From an uncultured Actinomyces sp. (lineage in GTDB: Bacteria; Actinomycetota; Actinomycetes; Actinomycetales; Actinomycetaceae), in assembly GCA_938014245.1 (NCBI GenBank), contig CALLSD010000026.1, forward strand, positions 15,616-79,615: a stretch of 64,000 nt of DNA, in the 5' to 3' direction. Both the position numbers and the translations under genes were made by a program. The notes beneath the pieces were generated by a model. It saw nothing but the letters and a program-made list of their open reading frames with translations, had not been told where the DNA came from and did not search any database. Below are positions 28,185-38,077 of this stretch, piece after piece (positions within the stretch are counted from its first letter, which is position 1; every line of letters starts with the position of its first letter).

Positions 28185-28847
28185 TTAGCCCAGTTGATGC
28201 CCGTCCCAGCTCAGCGCCTTCAGATTGGCAACTTCGCCAATTCTCAGCTGACGAAACTCGTCAATATTGGCCTCAAAAACCGCCATTCCCGTATTTGACA
28301 TGAACTGGGTGGGGCTCACACCCAGGCGAATATCTTTGCTCAGCACTGCGGAAAGAACTCGGATTAACCCGCCGTGCGCAACGATGCCGCCTACTCCCTC
28401 GTCTCCCCCCGAGCGGTAAGCACGCTCCATGACATCACGAATAATCGGCACGACGCGACCAAGAAACTCGTATCCATCTTCTGCCCCGGGCATGCGATGA
28501 GCGAAGTTGGCGTTCATCCATGCATAGCAAGCTTCGACATAGACACGGATGGCGACTGGGGAAGAGGACATTTCATAATCCCCTGCTGAGACCTCCCGGA
28601 TCTGCGCGCTCACCTGGGGTTTCACACCATAGTGCGCACACAGAGGAGCTGCGGTCTGCCGCGTCCTCGTCATTGCTGAGACTGTGAGGGCATCGAGGCG
28701 GTCACCGACTTCCTTGGAGAAACGTTCGCTCAGCGATTGGGCTTGTGATTGTCCGAGGTTTGTCAGGGGAAGTCCTGGAAGCCGCGTATCCAATGCCGCC
28801 GAGAGATTGGCTGCTGTTTGCCCGTGTCGAATAAGTACTAGCTTCAC
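28185..28847 (-). CDS. Histidine phosphatase family protein (phosphoglycerate mutase-like)
   Basis: A 220-residue branch 1 histidine phosphatase. The catalytic RHGQTAAN motif is at residues 7-14, the arginine region is MTRTRQTA near residue 60, the acidic partner lies in IREVSAGDYE and the second catalytic His in IVAHGGLIRVL near residue 159. The substrate is not known; sugar phosphates or other small phosphoesters are typical. It follows glnE by 15 bases. Confidence 0.88.
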   Translation of the reverse strand: MKLVLIRHGQTAANLSAALDTRLPGLPLTNLGQSQAQSLSERFSKEVGDRLDALTVSAMTRTRQTAAPLCAHYGVKPQVSAQIREVSAGDYEMSSSPVAIRVYVEACYAWMNANFAHRMPGAEDGYEFLGRVVPIIRDVMERAYRSGGDEGVGGIVAHGGLIRVLSAVLSKDIRLGVSPTQFMSNTGMAVFEANIDEFRQLRIGEVANLKALSWDGHQLG

Positions 28848-28862
28848 GCGTTTTCTCTTCTC

Positions 28863-31814
28863 CTAGGTAATATCCCAGAACAGTTTCTCAAAAAGTGTGC
28901 GGACTTTGCGCGAGGCGGACAGCCACTGATCAATCATCTGAGAGCGACTCTCACGCGAATACCCCATCAGCATTGCCAAAGCGACGAGTTGATCAACGTT
29001 CGATGGCAGAACATCATTCTTAGACGCCGATGGGCCTGTTGCGATTACTTTCAAGCGTCGAAGACGCTGTGCCATCGTCCATGTTGATTCGATGAGATTG
29101 TAGGACTGAGAGGATAGATGTCCGTCTTTACACAACGCATCAAGGGCACGTTTGGTTGAGGCAACTCGGAGAGACGGATCGTCATATCCCCATTGCAGTT
29201 GGAAGAGCTCCACGAGCCATTGAATATCCGATAGCGCACCTGGACCGAGCTTCACGTGCATTCGCGGATCGATACCACCGGGAATTCGTTCGCGTTCAAC
29301 ACGCACCTTCATGAGCTGAATCTCTTGCTTCTCGGTGGGACTCAGAGCGTTCGAATAGCAAAATTCTTGGACGAATTCCCATAAACGATGTGCATTCGGA
29401 CCACCTGCAAGGGGACGAAGGCGCACGAGCATTTGTTTTTCCCAGCTTTGCGCCCATTTCTGGTAATAATCAATGTAGGATTCGCAGCTGCGAACTAAGG
29501 CACCGCTTTTCCCCTCCGGGCGCAAGTTGAAATCAAGAGCCACAGCAAGTGCCCTGCTGGGGCGCGCAAGTAGCTGCTTCAGTCGGGTCAAAAGAGTGTG
29601 GGCCACGCTAGCTTCTTCACTACCGGCCTCGTCATTCATGATTGCGATGACATCAAGGTCAGAGGTGTACGTCAGTTCTTGCGCACCGTAGCTTCCCAGA
29701 GCGCACAGCTCGAGGCCGAGAAGCTCACATTCGCCTGCTTCACGTTCGATCAGGGTTTCAAGAGACGATTGAAGGCACACATCAGCAACGTCAGATAGTG
29801 CTTGACCGATCCCCGATCTGTTCCCCGTAACTTCCCGCAAGGCAATTCGAAGTACTTCTCGAGTCCGAATTAAACGGATTTTTTCGACAGCATCCTCGGC
29901 GCTGACCGCGCGCCTTGCGGTTGCAAGCATCTGTCCGCGAAGGGTTTCTTGAGATGGCGTCTCCAGTAACTCTGGCGAATCCAGCCAGGACACCGCCTCG
30001 GGAAAGAGACGAAGAAGTGCCCCGAGCCACTCGGAGGCAGAAAGAACTCGACATAGCTGCGACGCAGCGTAATCACTGTCGCGCAAAAGCGCCAAATACC
30101 AGTGCGAGTCGCCGATTTCTTCGGAAAGCACACGAAAGTTCAGCAAACCCATGTCGGGGTTTGCTCCGTCGGCAATCCACGATAAGAGCACTGGAAGCAA
30201 GTGACGTTGAATCATCGCACGTCTACTGGTTCCCGCGCTCAAAGATTGAATATGCCCCATTGCGCTACGCGGGTCCAAATAGCCGAGTGCCCGCAAACGT
30301 TCCATCGCCTGTTGCGGATCCAAACGGATCAGGTCGTCATCGGCCTGCGCACTAGCTGCAATGATCGGCCGGAAGAATACAGAATGATGAAGAGCGCGTA
30401 CCTGCCGACGAAGCGAACGCAAATGCTCGTGAAGATCATGCGTGCTGGTATCCGTGCCAAATAAAGATCGTACGAGGCGCTCAAGTTGAGATTGAGAGTG
30501 CGGAAGATTGTGTGTGCGATGCATACGCAAAAGTTGCGAGCGATGTTCCAGAGTACGCAAATAGGCGTAGCTCTCACGCAAGCTTGCCGCGTCACTACGG
30601 GCAATGTATCCCTCGGCGCTCAGTGCGTCGAGTGCATCTAGGGTTGATCTTTGGCGAATGCGATCATCGTTTCTGCCGTGGACCAGTTGTAAGAATTGAA
30701 TAGAGAATTCGATATCGCGCAGTCCGCCAACGCCAAGTTTGAGTTCTTGATCCCGGTTCTTTTCTGGAACGGAACGCTCCACCTGCACGCGCATACTGCG
30801 AACATCATCGACAAATCCGTCACGCGCAGAGGCCTCCCAAATGAAGGGAGAGGCAAGCCGTAAAAACTCCTCACCTGTGCGCTGATCCCCCGCGCAGGGA
30901 CGTGCTTTGAGAAGAGCCTGGAACTCCCAGTTCTGAGCCCACCGTTTCCAATAGCTATGGAAAGAGTCGAGGGTACGCACGAGCGCACCGTCACGCCCTT
31001 CTGGGCGAAGATTTGCATCCACACTCCACAGGGGTGCTTCACTGGCCGGACTTGAACACACTGCGTTGATGATATTGGCCATTTTTGTCGCACGTTCAAG
31101 CATTTCAGCGGTCTGTAATTCGCCCCCGTTGTGGTCATCGGGAGACTCGCCAAGAACATACATGACGTCAACGTCGGAGATATAGTTGAGTTCCTCTCCC
31201 CCAGTTTTTCCCATCGCAATGACACACAGAGGGATCTGCTTTAACCTGTCTTCAAGGCATTGAGCGATATAGAGCGCGCCTGCAAGGGCTGCATCGGCGA
31301 GATCTGAAATCCGACGAGCAACTGATTGGAAATGTTCTGGAGCACACGGATCTGGGGACAAGAGGTCGTCGGCAACGATCTCAAAAAGCGCACGCCGATA
31401 AGCACTGCGCATGGCACACGCCGCAAAGCTCCACGCGTTTGAGTCTTCGTCTGCGTATTCCTCCCAACCTTGCGGCAGTGCTTGGCGCAGATAATCAACC
31501 ATCCCGAGGCCACGAGGCGGTGGCGACATCGTCAAAAAATCGGGATGCTGCAGAAGGTAGTCACCCCACCACGAAGAAAAGCCCACAACCGCGGCAAAGC
31601 GGCACGCGGCCTCGGCGTCAGAATTCAAGTCCTGGATGAGTTGCGGGCACTGAGAAGCAGCACGCGCACACACGAGGGCGAACTGCTCGATATCCGCACA
31701 CTTGTCAAGAACATGGTCAAGATCTTCAATAGCCAGACCACTCTCGTCGAGAAGCGAACGGACGCGCTCGGGTTGATGTACGCCCCAGCGGCGAAGATCC
31801 TGGTCAGAGATCAT
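28863..31814 (-). CDS. glnE: Bifunctional glutamine synthetase adenylyltransferase/deadenylase
   Basis: A 983-residue enzyme that adds and removes AMP on glutamine synthetase I in response to nitrogen status. It has two GlnE nucleotidyltransferase modules, each with an Asp-x-Asp metal site: ISDVDVMYVLGE in the N-terminal half and YTSDLDVIAIM in the C-terminal half, each followed by a helical domain (for example NLRPEGRDGALVR and NLRPEGKSGALVR, a repeat that shows the internal duplication). It overlaps glnA by ATGA. The neighbouring synthetase seems not to be its substrate (see glnA entry). Confidence 0.96.
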   Translation of the reverse strand: MISDQDLRRWGVHQPERVRSLLDESGLAIEDLDHVLDKCADIEQFALVCARAASQCPQLIQDLNSDAEAACRFAAVVGFSSWWGDYLLQHPDFLTMSPPPRGLGMVDYLRQALPQGWEEYADEDSNAWSFAACAMRSAYRRALFEIVADDLLSPDPCAPEHFQSVARRISDLADAALAGALYIAQCLEDRLKQIPLCVIAMGKTGGEELNYISDVDVMYVLGESPDDHNGGELQTAEMLERATKMANIINAVCSSPASEAPLWSVDANLRPEGRDGALVRTLDSFHSYWKRWAQNWEFQALLKARPCAGDQRTGEEFLRLASPFIWEASARDGFVDDVRSMRVQVERSVPEKNRDQELKLGVGGLRDIEFSIQFLQLVHGRNDDRIRQRSTLDALDALSAEGYIARSDAASLRESYAYLRTLEHRSQLLRMHRTHNLPHSQSQLERLVRSLFGTDTSTHDLHEHLRSLRRQVRALHHSVFFRPIIAASAQADDDLIRLDPQQAMERLRALGYLDPRSAMGHIQSLSAGTSRRAMIQRHLLPVLLSWIADGANPDMGLLNFRVLSEEIGDSHWYLALLRDSDYAASQLCRVLSASEWLGALLRLFPEAVSWLDSPELLETPSQETLRGQMLATARRAVSAEDAVEKIRLIRTREVLRIALREVTGNRSGIGQALSDVADVCLQSSLETLIEREAGECELLGLELCALGSYGAQELTYTSDLDVIAIMNDEAGSEEASVAHTLLTRLKQLLARPSRALAVALDFNLRPEGKSGALVRSCESYIDYYQKWAQSWEKQMLVRLRPLAGGPNAHRLWEFVQEFCYSNALSPTEKQEIQLMKVRVERERIPGGIDPRMHVKLGPGALSDIQWLVELFQLQWGYDDPSLRVASTKRALDALCKDGHLSSQSYNLIESTWTMAQRLRRLKVIATGPSASKNDVLPSNVDQLVALAMLMGYSRESRSQMIDQWLSASRKVRTLFEKLFWDIT

Positions 31815-33148
31815 CCATTGACCTTAAGGAACTGGCGCAATTCCCCAGGAGTGATCTGACGACGATATTCGCGCCATTCACTCTCTTTTTCACGCAAAAC
31901 GTGCTCAAATACTTGCTCACCTAAAGCTTCAGCAACAAGTTCTGATTCACGCATCGCACGCAAGGCATCAGAAAGAGAAGAAGGCAACGGGTGAATTCCC
32001 AAAATCTGTCGCTCGGTATCACTGAGCTGCCAGACATTATCTTCGGCCTCGTCGGCAAGCGACATTTTCTTCTCGATGCCATCGAGTCCGGCCCTAATAA
32101 GCACTGCGAAGGCAAGATAGGGGTTCGCAGCCGGGTCGAGGCCTCGGAATTCAATGCGCGCACTGGTGGTCTTCGAGGGCTTATATGCCGGAACGCGTAC
32201 CAGCGCAGAACGATTATTGTGTCCCCAGCAGATGAAGGAAGGCGCTTCTCCCCCGCCCCACAATCGCTTATAGGAATTCACGTGTTGGTTGGTGATCGCT
32301 GCAATCTCACGCGCGTGGTGAAGTAATCCGGCAATGAAATAGCGTCCAATTTCGGAAAGCTGGTAGCGACCCGAAGGATCATAGAAGGCGTTCTCATCGC
32401 CTTCGAAAAGCGAGAGGTGCGTGTGCATTCCCGAGCCCTGCTGATCGGCAAAAGGCTTGGGCATAAAGGTTGCGAGCATTCCCTCCGAGAGCGCGACCTC
32501 TTCAATGAGGGTCTTCGCCGTCATAATGTTGTCAGCAGCGCGCAGCGCGTCAACTGCACGCAGATCCACTTCATTTTGTCCAGGACCCGCCTCATGATGC
32601 GAGAATTCGACTTGAATTCCCGTATCTTCAAGTGCATGAACAATCTTGCGGCGAAAATCGTTGGAAAGCCCACGCGTAACATGGTCGAAATAGCCAGCCT
32701 GGTCAACGGGTTCGAGGTGGTTGATATCCACGGGCTGGCGTAGAAGATAGAACTCGATCTCAGGATGAGCGAAAACAGAAAATCCCATCTCCGAGGCGCG
32801 CTGAACCGCGCGTTCGAGCGCGCCTCGGGGATCGGCAGGAGAGGGCAAGCCATCGGGAGTCAGAACATCGCAGAACATTCTTCCGTGGACGTCGCCATCG
32901 CCTTTGTTATGTAACCGTTGGAAGGTTGCAGCATCAGGACGTAAAAGCATGTCGGATTCGTAGACACGAGTCAGCCCTTCGATTGAAGAACCATCGAATC
33001 CGATCCCTTCCGCAAATGCCTCTTCGAGTTCTCCCGGGTCGATGGCGACCGATTTGAGAACTCCCGCGACATCCGTGAACCATAAACGAATCAGACGGAT
33101 ATCTTCTTGAGCAACGCTACGAAGGACTTGTTCCTGATGCTGTTTCAT
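31811..33148 (-). CDS. glnA: Glutamine synthetase, GlnA2 type
   Basis: Makes glutamine from glutamate and ammonia or acts on a related substrate, 445 residues. FDGSSIEG, the glutamate/metal region FAHPEIEFYLL, GSGMHTHLSLFEG and RIEFRGLDPAANPYLAFA identify GSI. At the place where adenylylated GSI-beta enzymes carry Tyr in NLYDLP, this one reads NVWQLSD with Trp373, so covalent control by GlnE should not work here. Length and sequence match actinobacterial GlnA2. The main, adenylylated glnA1 must be elsewhere in the genome. Starts nine bases after the SPFH gene stop. Confidence 0.94.
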   Translation of the reverse strand: MKQHQEQVLRSVAQEDIRLIRLWFTDVAGVLKSVAIDPGELEEAFAEGIGFDGSSIEGLTRVYESDMLLRPDAATFQRLHNKGDGDVHGRMFCDVLTPDGLPSPADPRGALERAVQRASEMGFSVFAHPEIEFYLLRQPVDINHLEPVDQAGYFDHVTRGLSNDFRRKIVHALEDTGIQVEFSHHEAGPGQNEVDLRAVDALRAADNIMTAKTLIEEVALSEGMLATFMPKPFADQQGSGMHTHLSLFEGDENAFYDPSGRYQLSEIGRYFIAGLLHHAREIAAITNQHVNSYKRLWGGGEAPSFICWGHNNRSALVRVPAYKPSKTTSARIEFRGLDPAANPYLAFAVLIRAGLDGIEKKMSLADEAEDNVWQLSDTERQILGIHPLPSSLSDALRAMRESELVAEALGEQVFEHVLREKESEWREYRRQITPGELRQFLKVNG

Positions 33149-33157
33149 CTGTCTTCC

Positions 33158-34111
33158 TTAGGAACGACCGAAGCCCTTTGAGATCGCATCAAGGGCACCG
33201 GTGAGATCTGAGGGCAGCACCCACAGTTTCGAGGCTTGGCCATTTGCAATTCGGGGCAGCATCTCCAAGTACTTGTAGGAGAGCAGTTCCGGCGTGGCAT
33301 GTCCCTGGTTAATAGCCGTGAACACGACAGAGATAGCTTCCGCTTCACCCTGCGCGCGCAGGATCTGTGCCTGGCGAGCACCTTCAGCCTGGAGGATGAG
33401 AGCTTCCTTCTCACCTCGCGCCTGCAGCACTTGCGCTTCCTGCTGTGCCGAGGCCGCGAGGACGGCAGCTTGCTTCGCACCTTCAGCCTTCTTGATTTGC
33501 GCTTCACGCTCTGCTTCAGCAGTCAAGATCGTTGCGCGCTTCGTGCGCTCAGCAGTAATCTGCTGCACCATCGCAGACAAAACGTTCGGCGGCGGTTCAA
33601 TTGACTTGAGTTCAACGCGTGTCACGCGAATGCCCCAGGGGCCGGTTGCCTCGTCAAGAACGCCACGGAGTTGCTTGTTGATCGATTCGCGGCTGGTCTG
33701 GGTTTCTTCCAAATCCAAGGAACCGATGAGATTACGCAAGGTCGTCGCAGTGAGCTGTTCGATCGCTTGCAGGAAGTTAGCAACCTCGTAGGTCGCGCTT
33801 CGAGGATCAGTGATCTGGAAGTAGATCACAGAGTCGATCTCGACCATAGCCTGGTCTGCAGTAATGACCGACTGCGAGGGGAAGTTCACCACCTGTTCAC
33901 GCAGGTCGATTCGTGCCGCAACACGATCAACAAAAGGCACCAGAATGTGAAAACCGCCGTGCAGAACTGAACGGAAACGACCGAGGCGTTCAACAACGAA
34001 AGCCTCAGACTGGGGAACAATTCGGACGGCTCTGAGTAGTGAGATTGCGACGAAGAGGATGAAGACTACTGCGACGATCGCAACAACGGATCCGAGAAGA
34101 TCATCTGTCAT
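33158..34111 (-). CDS. SPFH/Band 7 (stomatin-like) membrane protein
   Basis: A 317-residue stomatin/QmcA-like protein: an N-terminal membrane segment (about 5-27), a Band 7 domain (VERLGRFRSVLHGGFHILVP to VTRVELKSIEPP) and a long Ala/Glu/Gln-rich helix (about 195-265) typical of oligomerising SPFH proteins. Such proteins form membrane microdomain scaffolds; the client proteins here are unknown. The ATG at 34111 has AAAGGAG eight bases upstream. It pairs with the NfeD gene before it, the classic stomatin-NfeD operon. Confidence 0.93.
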   Translation of the reverse strand: MTDDLLGSVVAIVAVVFILFVAISLLRAVRIVPQSEAFVVERLGRFRSVLHGGFHILVPFVDRVAARIDLREQVVNFPSQSVITADQAMVEIDSVIYFQITDPRSATYEVANFLQAIEQLTATTLRNLIGSLDLEETQTSRESINKQLRGVLDEATGPWGIRVTRVELKSIEPPPNVLSAMVQQITAERTKRATILTAEAEREAQIKKAEGAKQAAVLAASAQQEAQVLQARGEKEALILQAEGARQAQILRAQGEAEAISVVFTAINQGHATPELLSYKYLEMLPRIANGQASKLWVLPSDLTGALDAISKGFGRS

Positions 34112-34142
34112 AATCCGCACTCCTTTCTTGGAAATATTTTGA

Positions 34143-34583
34143 TTAATTCAATGGCTGACTTGTCAGAGGGCGAACGACTGCCGTTGCGCCTTCAATAGCA
34201 ACAACCTCAATTTGAGTGCCTACAGGGATGAGTTCACCCGTGCTTCGTGCACTCCATTCACCTCCGGAAAACTGAATACGACCATCGCGCTCCCCCACGA
34301 GTTGTGTCACGTAGCCGCTCTTTCCGATCAGTGCATCCGCATTCGTGCGCACATCATCACCGGATCGCTGGATTCGTCCTTTCATAAGCGGGCGCATAAC
34401 GACAAGCAAGAGGAGCGAAACGACAACAAAAACTGCGACTTGTGCAATAAGGCCACCGCCGAAAAATGCGGTAATCGCTGCAGCAACAGCTCCAATGGCA
34501 AACATCAGGAACACGAAAGTGATACTGAGAACTTCAATGATTCCAAGAACTAGGGCTGTCAGCAGCCACATCCACCACGTCAT
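34143..34583 (-). CDS. NfeD-family membrane protein
   Basis: A 146-residue short (NfeD1b-type) protein with three hydrophobic segments up to about residue 68 and a C-terminal OB-fold-like domain (residues about 75-140: GYVTQLVGERDGRIQFSGGEW). It lacks the ClpP-like protease domain of long NfeD proteins. It is expected to work with the downstream SPFH protein. Confidence 0.9.
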   Translation of the reverse strand: MTWWMWLLTALVLGIIEVLSITFVFLMFAIGAVAAAITAFFGGGLIAQVAVFVVVSLLLLVVMRPLMKGRIQRSGDDVRTNADALIGKSGYVTQLVGERDGRIQFSGGEWSARSTGELIPVGTQIEVVAIEGATAVVRPLTSQPLN

Positions 34584-34611
34584 TTTGTTTCCCCTTTCAG
34601 TCGGCTAATAC

Positions 34612-35400
34612 TCAACGAGGCAGGCCGCGTGCCAGCCAGCGACCGTGGTCATTTTCTACGCTCAGTGCCAATTCAAAAGCTTCAGAAAGAACCCGTCCGG
34701 TTAGGACTTCCTCAACAGGGCCAGAGGCAAAGACTTCCCCGGCTTTCATGACCAGAGCGTGCGTAATCCCCTGAGGAATCTCTTCGAGGTGATGCGTCAC
34801 CAAGACCAGCTGAGGTGCAGCACGACCAGAGATAATCTCGGCCATTGCAGCTACGAGCAATTCGCGTGCACCCAGATCAAGTCCCGCCGCAGGCTCGTCG
34901 AGAATCAAGGCTTCAGGATCCGACATCAGCCCGCGGGCAAGGACAATTCTTTGTCTTTCCCCCTCAGAGAGCGTATGGAATGGGCGCTCTTCAAGATGCG
35001 CGACGCTAAAGAGAGTAAGCAAGTCACGTGCACGCGCAGTGTCGATGTCTTCGTATTCCTCACCAAAAGGCGAAGAAACTCCCCATGCGGCAGATCGGAC
35101 GACATCAATCACTCGTGTACTTGGACGCAGCCGTTGTGTAGTCGAAAGAGACACCAAGGAGCAACGAGCCGCCAGCTCCTGAGGTTGGCATGATTCGAGC
35201 GGTACGCCATCGAAACATGCTTGCCCAGAAGAGGGCGCAACTTTCCCGCTAGCAACGCGAACAAGGGATGTTTTCCCCGCCCCGTTTGCTCCTAGAACTA
35301 CCCACTGTTCTTGGCGCGAAGTATGCCAAGAAACCTCACGAAGAATTTCGGTCTCGCCACGGGTCAAGCTGACATCATTGAGCTCAATCACGGTATCCAT
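34612..35400 (-). CDS. ABC transporter ATP-binding protein (stand-alone)
   Basis: A 262-residue ATPase with Walker A LGANGAGKTSL, a Q-loop region, the signature LSEGERQRI, Walker B ALILDEPAAGLD and the switch His in LVTHHLEEIP. No permease or binding-protein gene is adjacent, so the partner is unknown. I chose MDTVIELNDVS at 35400; the open frame runs further upstream without similarity to the family and overlaps glgA. The start lacks a clear Shine-Dalgarno sequence. Confidence 0.85.
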   Translation of the reverse strand: MDTVIELNDVSLTRGETEILREVSWHTSRQEQWVVLGANGAGKTSLVRVASGKVAPSSGQACFDGVPLESCQPQELAARCSLVSLSTTQRLRPSTRVIDVVRSAAWGVSSPFGEEYEDIDTARARDLLTLFSVAHLEERPFHTLSEGERQRIVLARGLMSDPEALILDEPAAGLDLGARELLVAAMAEIISGRAAPQLVLVTHHLEEIPQGITHALVMKAGEVFASGPVEEVLTGRVLSEAFELALSVENDHGRWLARGLPR

Positions 35401-35455
35401 TGTTTCAGTATCTCGCAGGATATACAGTGTGTCTTTTCCAAAACAATCAGATTCA

Positions 35456-36664
35456 TCAAACGAGTTGTTTATAGAGTTCCACCGTCTTTTCACCAATTGC
35501 ATCCCACGAGAAATGTTCCCGCGCACGCACAAACCCAGCATGTCCCATTTCTCGAGCTCTTTCGGGCGAAGCCAAGACTTGAATCAAACGCTCAGCCATA
35601 TCATGCTCAAAAGCATCCGGATCAAGAGGAGTGCCTGTCCCATCGTGTAGCTGCTCGATCGGAACAAGGTATCCAGTTTCTCCATCGACGATAACATCGG
35701 GGATACCTCCAGTTGCGGTTCCCACGACTGGCAAGCCAACTGCCATAGCTTCAAGGTTAACGATTCCCAGCGGTTCATAGACCGAGGGGGTCACAAAAAC
35801 AGTCGCGCAGTCCAAGAGTGCGATGAGGTCGGCTCGTGGAAGCATTTCTGAAATCAAAATGACACCATTACGGGTAGCTTGCAGCTGTGCAACTAGTCCT
35901 TCGACTTCGGCTGCGATCTGCGGAGTATCGGGCGCTCCAGCACACAAAATGACCTGAACGTCATCCGGAAGTAAACGCGCAGCGCGCAAGAAGTACGGGA
36001 GGCCCTTTTGGCGAGTAACACGACCGACAAAGATCACCGACGGCCGGCTGGGATCCACTCCCCACTGGGCCAAGACCTTCGCCTGATGGTCCTTTTCTTC
36101 CGGCGTCGTAGGTACATGCCACTGCGACAGATCAATTCCATTGTGGATCACGTGCACGCGATCGGGATCAACCGCGGGATACGCGCGCAAAATGTCCTCA
36201 CGCATCCCGTGCGATACCGCAACCACCCCAGCTGCGGCCTCGTAAGCGGAACGCTCGATGAAAGAAGATACGCGGTAGCCACCACCGAGCTGCTCAGCCT
36301 TCCACGGACGCAAAGGCTCAAGGGAGTGTGCGGTAATCACATGCGGAATATCGTTCATTAATGCCGAAATATGTCCGGCAAAATTTGCATACCACGTATG
36401 CGAATGAACAAGATCCGCGCCAACCGTCTGGGCTGCGATCTCAAGATCAACTCCGAGAGTGCGAAGCGCGGCATTTGCTTGCGCAAGTTGAGGCAGATCC
36501 TCGTAGCCGAAAACGCCTTGTTCTCCTTCGCGAGGACCATCAAAAGCCTGAACCCGCAGGTCATGAACCCGAGGCCGAAGAACTTTGGCCAATTCAGTAA
36601 CGTGAACTCCAGCTCCCCCATAGACATGAGGCGGGTATTCTCGGGTCAGCAAATCAACGCGCAT
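35456..36664 (-). CDS. glgA: Glycogen synthase, Corynebacterium-type GlgA (GT4)
   Basis: A 402-residue GT4 glucosyltransferase of the actinobacterial GlgA/GlgM kind, which uses nucleotide-glucose to build alpha-1,4-glucan or maltose 1-phosphate. The N-terminal domain has the glycine loop region TREYPPHVYGGAGVHV, and the C-terminal domain has VFVGRVTRQKGLPYFL, the donor-site motif PSVYEPLGIVNLEAMAVGLPVVG and GIPDVI. AAAGGAGCTCAC precedes the ATG. It diverges from glgC, sharing a 118-base regulatory gap, a common arrangement in actinobacteria. Confidence 0.93.
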   Translation of the reverse strand: MRVDLLTREYPPHVYGGAGVHVTELAKVLRPRVHDLRVQAFDGPREGEQGVFGYEDLPQLAQANAALRTLGVDLEIAAQTVGADLVHSHTWYANFAGHISALMNDIPHVITAHSLEPLRPWKAEQLGGGYRVSSFIERSAYEAAAGVVAVSHGMREDILRAYPAVDPDRVHVIHNGIDLSQWHVPTTPEEKDHQAKVLAQWGVDPSRPSVIFVGRVTRQKGLPYFLRAARLLPDDVQVILCAGAPDTPQIAAEVEGLVAQLQATRNGVILISEMLPRADLIALLDCATVFVTPSVYEPLGIVNLEAMAVGLPVVGTATGGIPDVIVDGETGYLVPIEQLHDGTGTPLDPDAFEHDMAERLIQVLASPERAREMGHAGFVRAREHFSWDAIGEKTVELYKQLV

Positions 36665-36782
36665 GTGAGCTCCTTTGACGCACGGATACCTCTAGCTTAG
36701 CGGAAATGTTGCGTGAACTATGTTCTTCGCCACGTTTTAGAATCGGCCACCAAAAGTGTGCATTTGCGCATACTCTTGTGTC

Positions 36783-38021
36783 ATGGCTAAAAATCATGTT
36801 CTTGCGATCGTTCTAGCCGGAGGCGAGGGTAAACGGCTCATGCCCTTGACCATGGATCGGGCAAAGCCGGCCGTTCCCTTCGGTGGCCACTTCCGTCTCA
36901 TCGATTTTTCTCTCTCGAATATGGTCAATTCGGGATACATGAAAATCGTCGTCCTGACTCAATACAAGTCACACTCGCTTGACCGTCACGTCACGCGAAC
37001 TTGGTATACCTCTCCTCTGCTCGGCAACTTTATTGCACCTGTGCCCGCTCAGCAGCGTCGCGGCCCGCACTGGTACTTGGGAAGCGCCGATGCAATCTAT
37101 CAGTCACTCAACATCGTCGACGATGAAAACCCTGATTACATTGTTATTACAGGTGCCGACAACATCTACCGTATGGATTTCTCGCAGATGGTTGAGCACC
37201 ACATTGAGTCGGGACTTCCGGCAACCGTGGCCGGTATCCGTCAGCCCATCGAACTGGCCCCTTCTCTAGGTGTCATCGAAGGCAAGGATGGGCACGTCGA
37301 TAAGTTCGTTGAAAAACCGCAGAACCCGCAAGGTCTTCCCGATAACCCCAATCAGGTCCTTGCCTCTATGGGTAACTACGTCTTCACGACGGCAGAACTT
37401 ATTGCCGCGCTTCGCGAAGACGCAGAAGATCCTCTTTCCAAGCACGACATGGGTGGCAATATCATCCCGTGGTTCGTCGAGCGCGGCATGTGCGGCTACT
37501 ACGATTTCAAGGATAATGACGTCCCCGGATCTACCGATCGTGACCGCGACTACTGGCGCGATGTTGGTACCTTGGATGCCTACTACGAGGCCAATATGGA
37601 CCTCATTAGCGTTCACCCGGTCTTCAACCTGTACAACAGGGATTGGCCGACAATGACGCTCTTGGATGGCTCGCTACCTCCGGCAAAGTTCGTTTATGGC
37701 GACGAGCACTCCCGCATGGGACATGCCGTTGATTCCTTCGTCTCCCCCGGTGTGATTATCTCCGGTGGCGAGGTCTACCACTCGATCATTTCTCCCAACA
37801 CCTACGTCCACTCGTGGGCACAGGTGACGGATTCGGTCATCATGAATGGCACCCGAGTCGGCCGTCATGCGATCGTTTCGAAGACCATCCTCGATAAGGG
37901 AGTGATTGTCGAAGAGGGTGCGGTTGTCGGCGTCGACCTCGAGCACGACCTCGAGCGTGGCTTCACTGTCACCGAATCGGGAATTACCGTCGTCCCCAAG
38001 GGAGTCGTCGTTACTCGCTAA
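36783..38021 (+). CDS. glgC: Glucose-1-phosphate adenylyltransferase
   Basis: Makes ADP-glucose from glucose 1-phosphate and ATP, committing carbon to glycogen, 412 residues. The nucleotide motif LAGGEGKRLMPLT, PAVPFGGHFRLIDF, HWYLGSADAI, the sugar-binding EKPQ region and GSTDRDRDYWRDVGTLDAYY are typical. The C-terminus is a left-handed beta-helix with hexapeptide-like repeats (SFVSPGVIISGG, NGTRVGRHAIV). I chose the ATG at 36783; GTG codons upstream are less likely. No good Shine-Dalgarno sequence is seen, so a leaderless message is possible. Ends at a strong hairpin. Confidence 0.97.
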   Translation: MAKNHVLAIVLAGGEGKRLMPLTMDRAKPAVPFGGHFRLIDFSLSNMVNSGYMKIVVLTQYKSHSLDRHVTRTWYTSPLLGNFIAPVPAQQRRGPHWYLGSADAIYQSLNIVDDENPDYIVITGADNIYRMDFSQMVEHHIESGLPATVAGIRQPIELAPSLGVIEGKDGHVDKFVEKPQNPQGLPDNPNQVLASMGNYVFTTAELIAALREDAEDPLSKHDMGGNIIPWFVERGMCGYYDFKDNDVPGSTDRDRDYWRDVGTLDAYYEANMDLISVHPVFNLYNRDWPTMTLLDGSLPPAKFVYGDEHSRMGHAVDSFVSPGVIISGGEVYHSIISPNTYVHSWAQVTDSVIMNGTRVGRHAIVSKTILDKGVIVEEGAVVGVDLEHDLERGFTVTESGITVVPKGVVVTR

Positions 38022-38042
38022 GAGCCACGCATAGAGACGTTA

Positions 38043-38073
38043 CTGGCCTCCGAACGTTATGTTCGGAGGCCAG
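38043..38073. terminator. Bidirectional terminator between glgC and the NUDIX gene
   Basis: CTGGCCTCCGAAC and its exact complement form a 13-base-pair stem with the five-base loop GTTAT. It sits between the converging stops of glgC (38021) and the NUDIX gene (38078) and so can serve both. No long T-run follows on either side. Confidence 0.8.
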
Positions 38074-38077
38074 CGCG

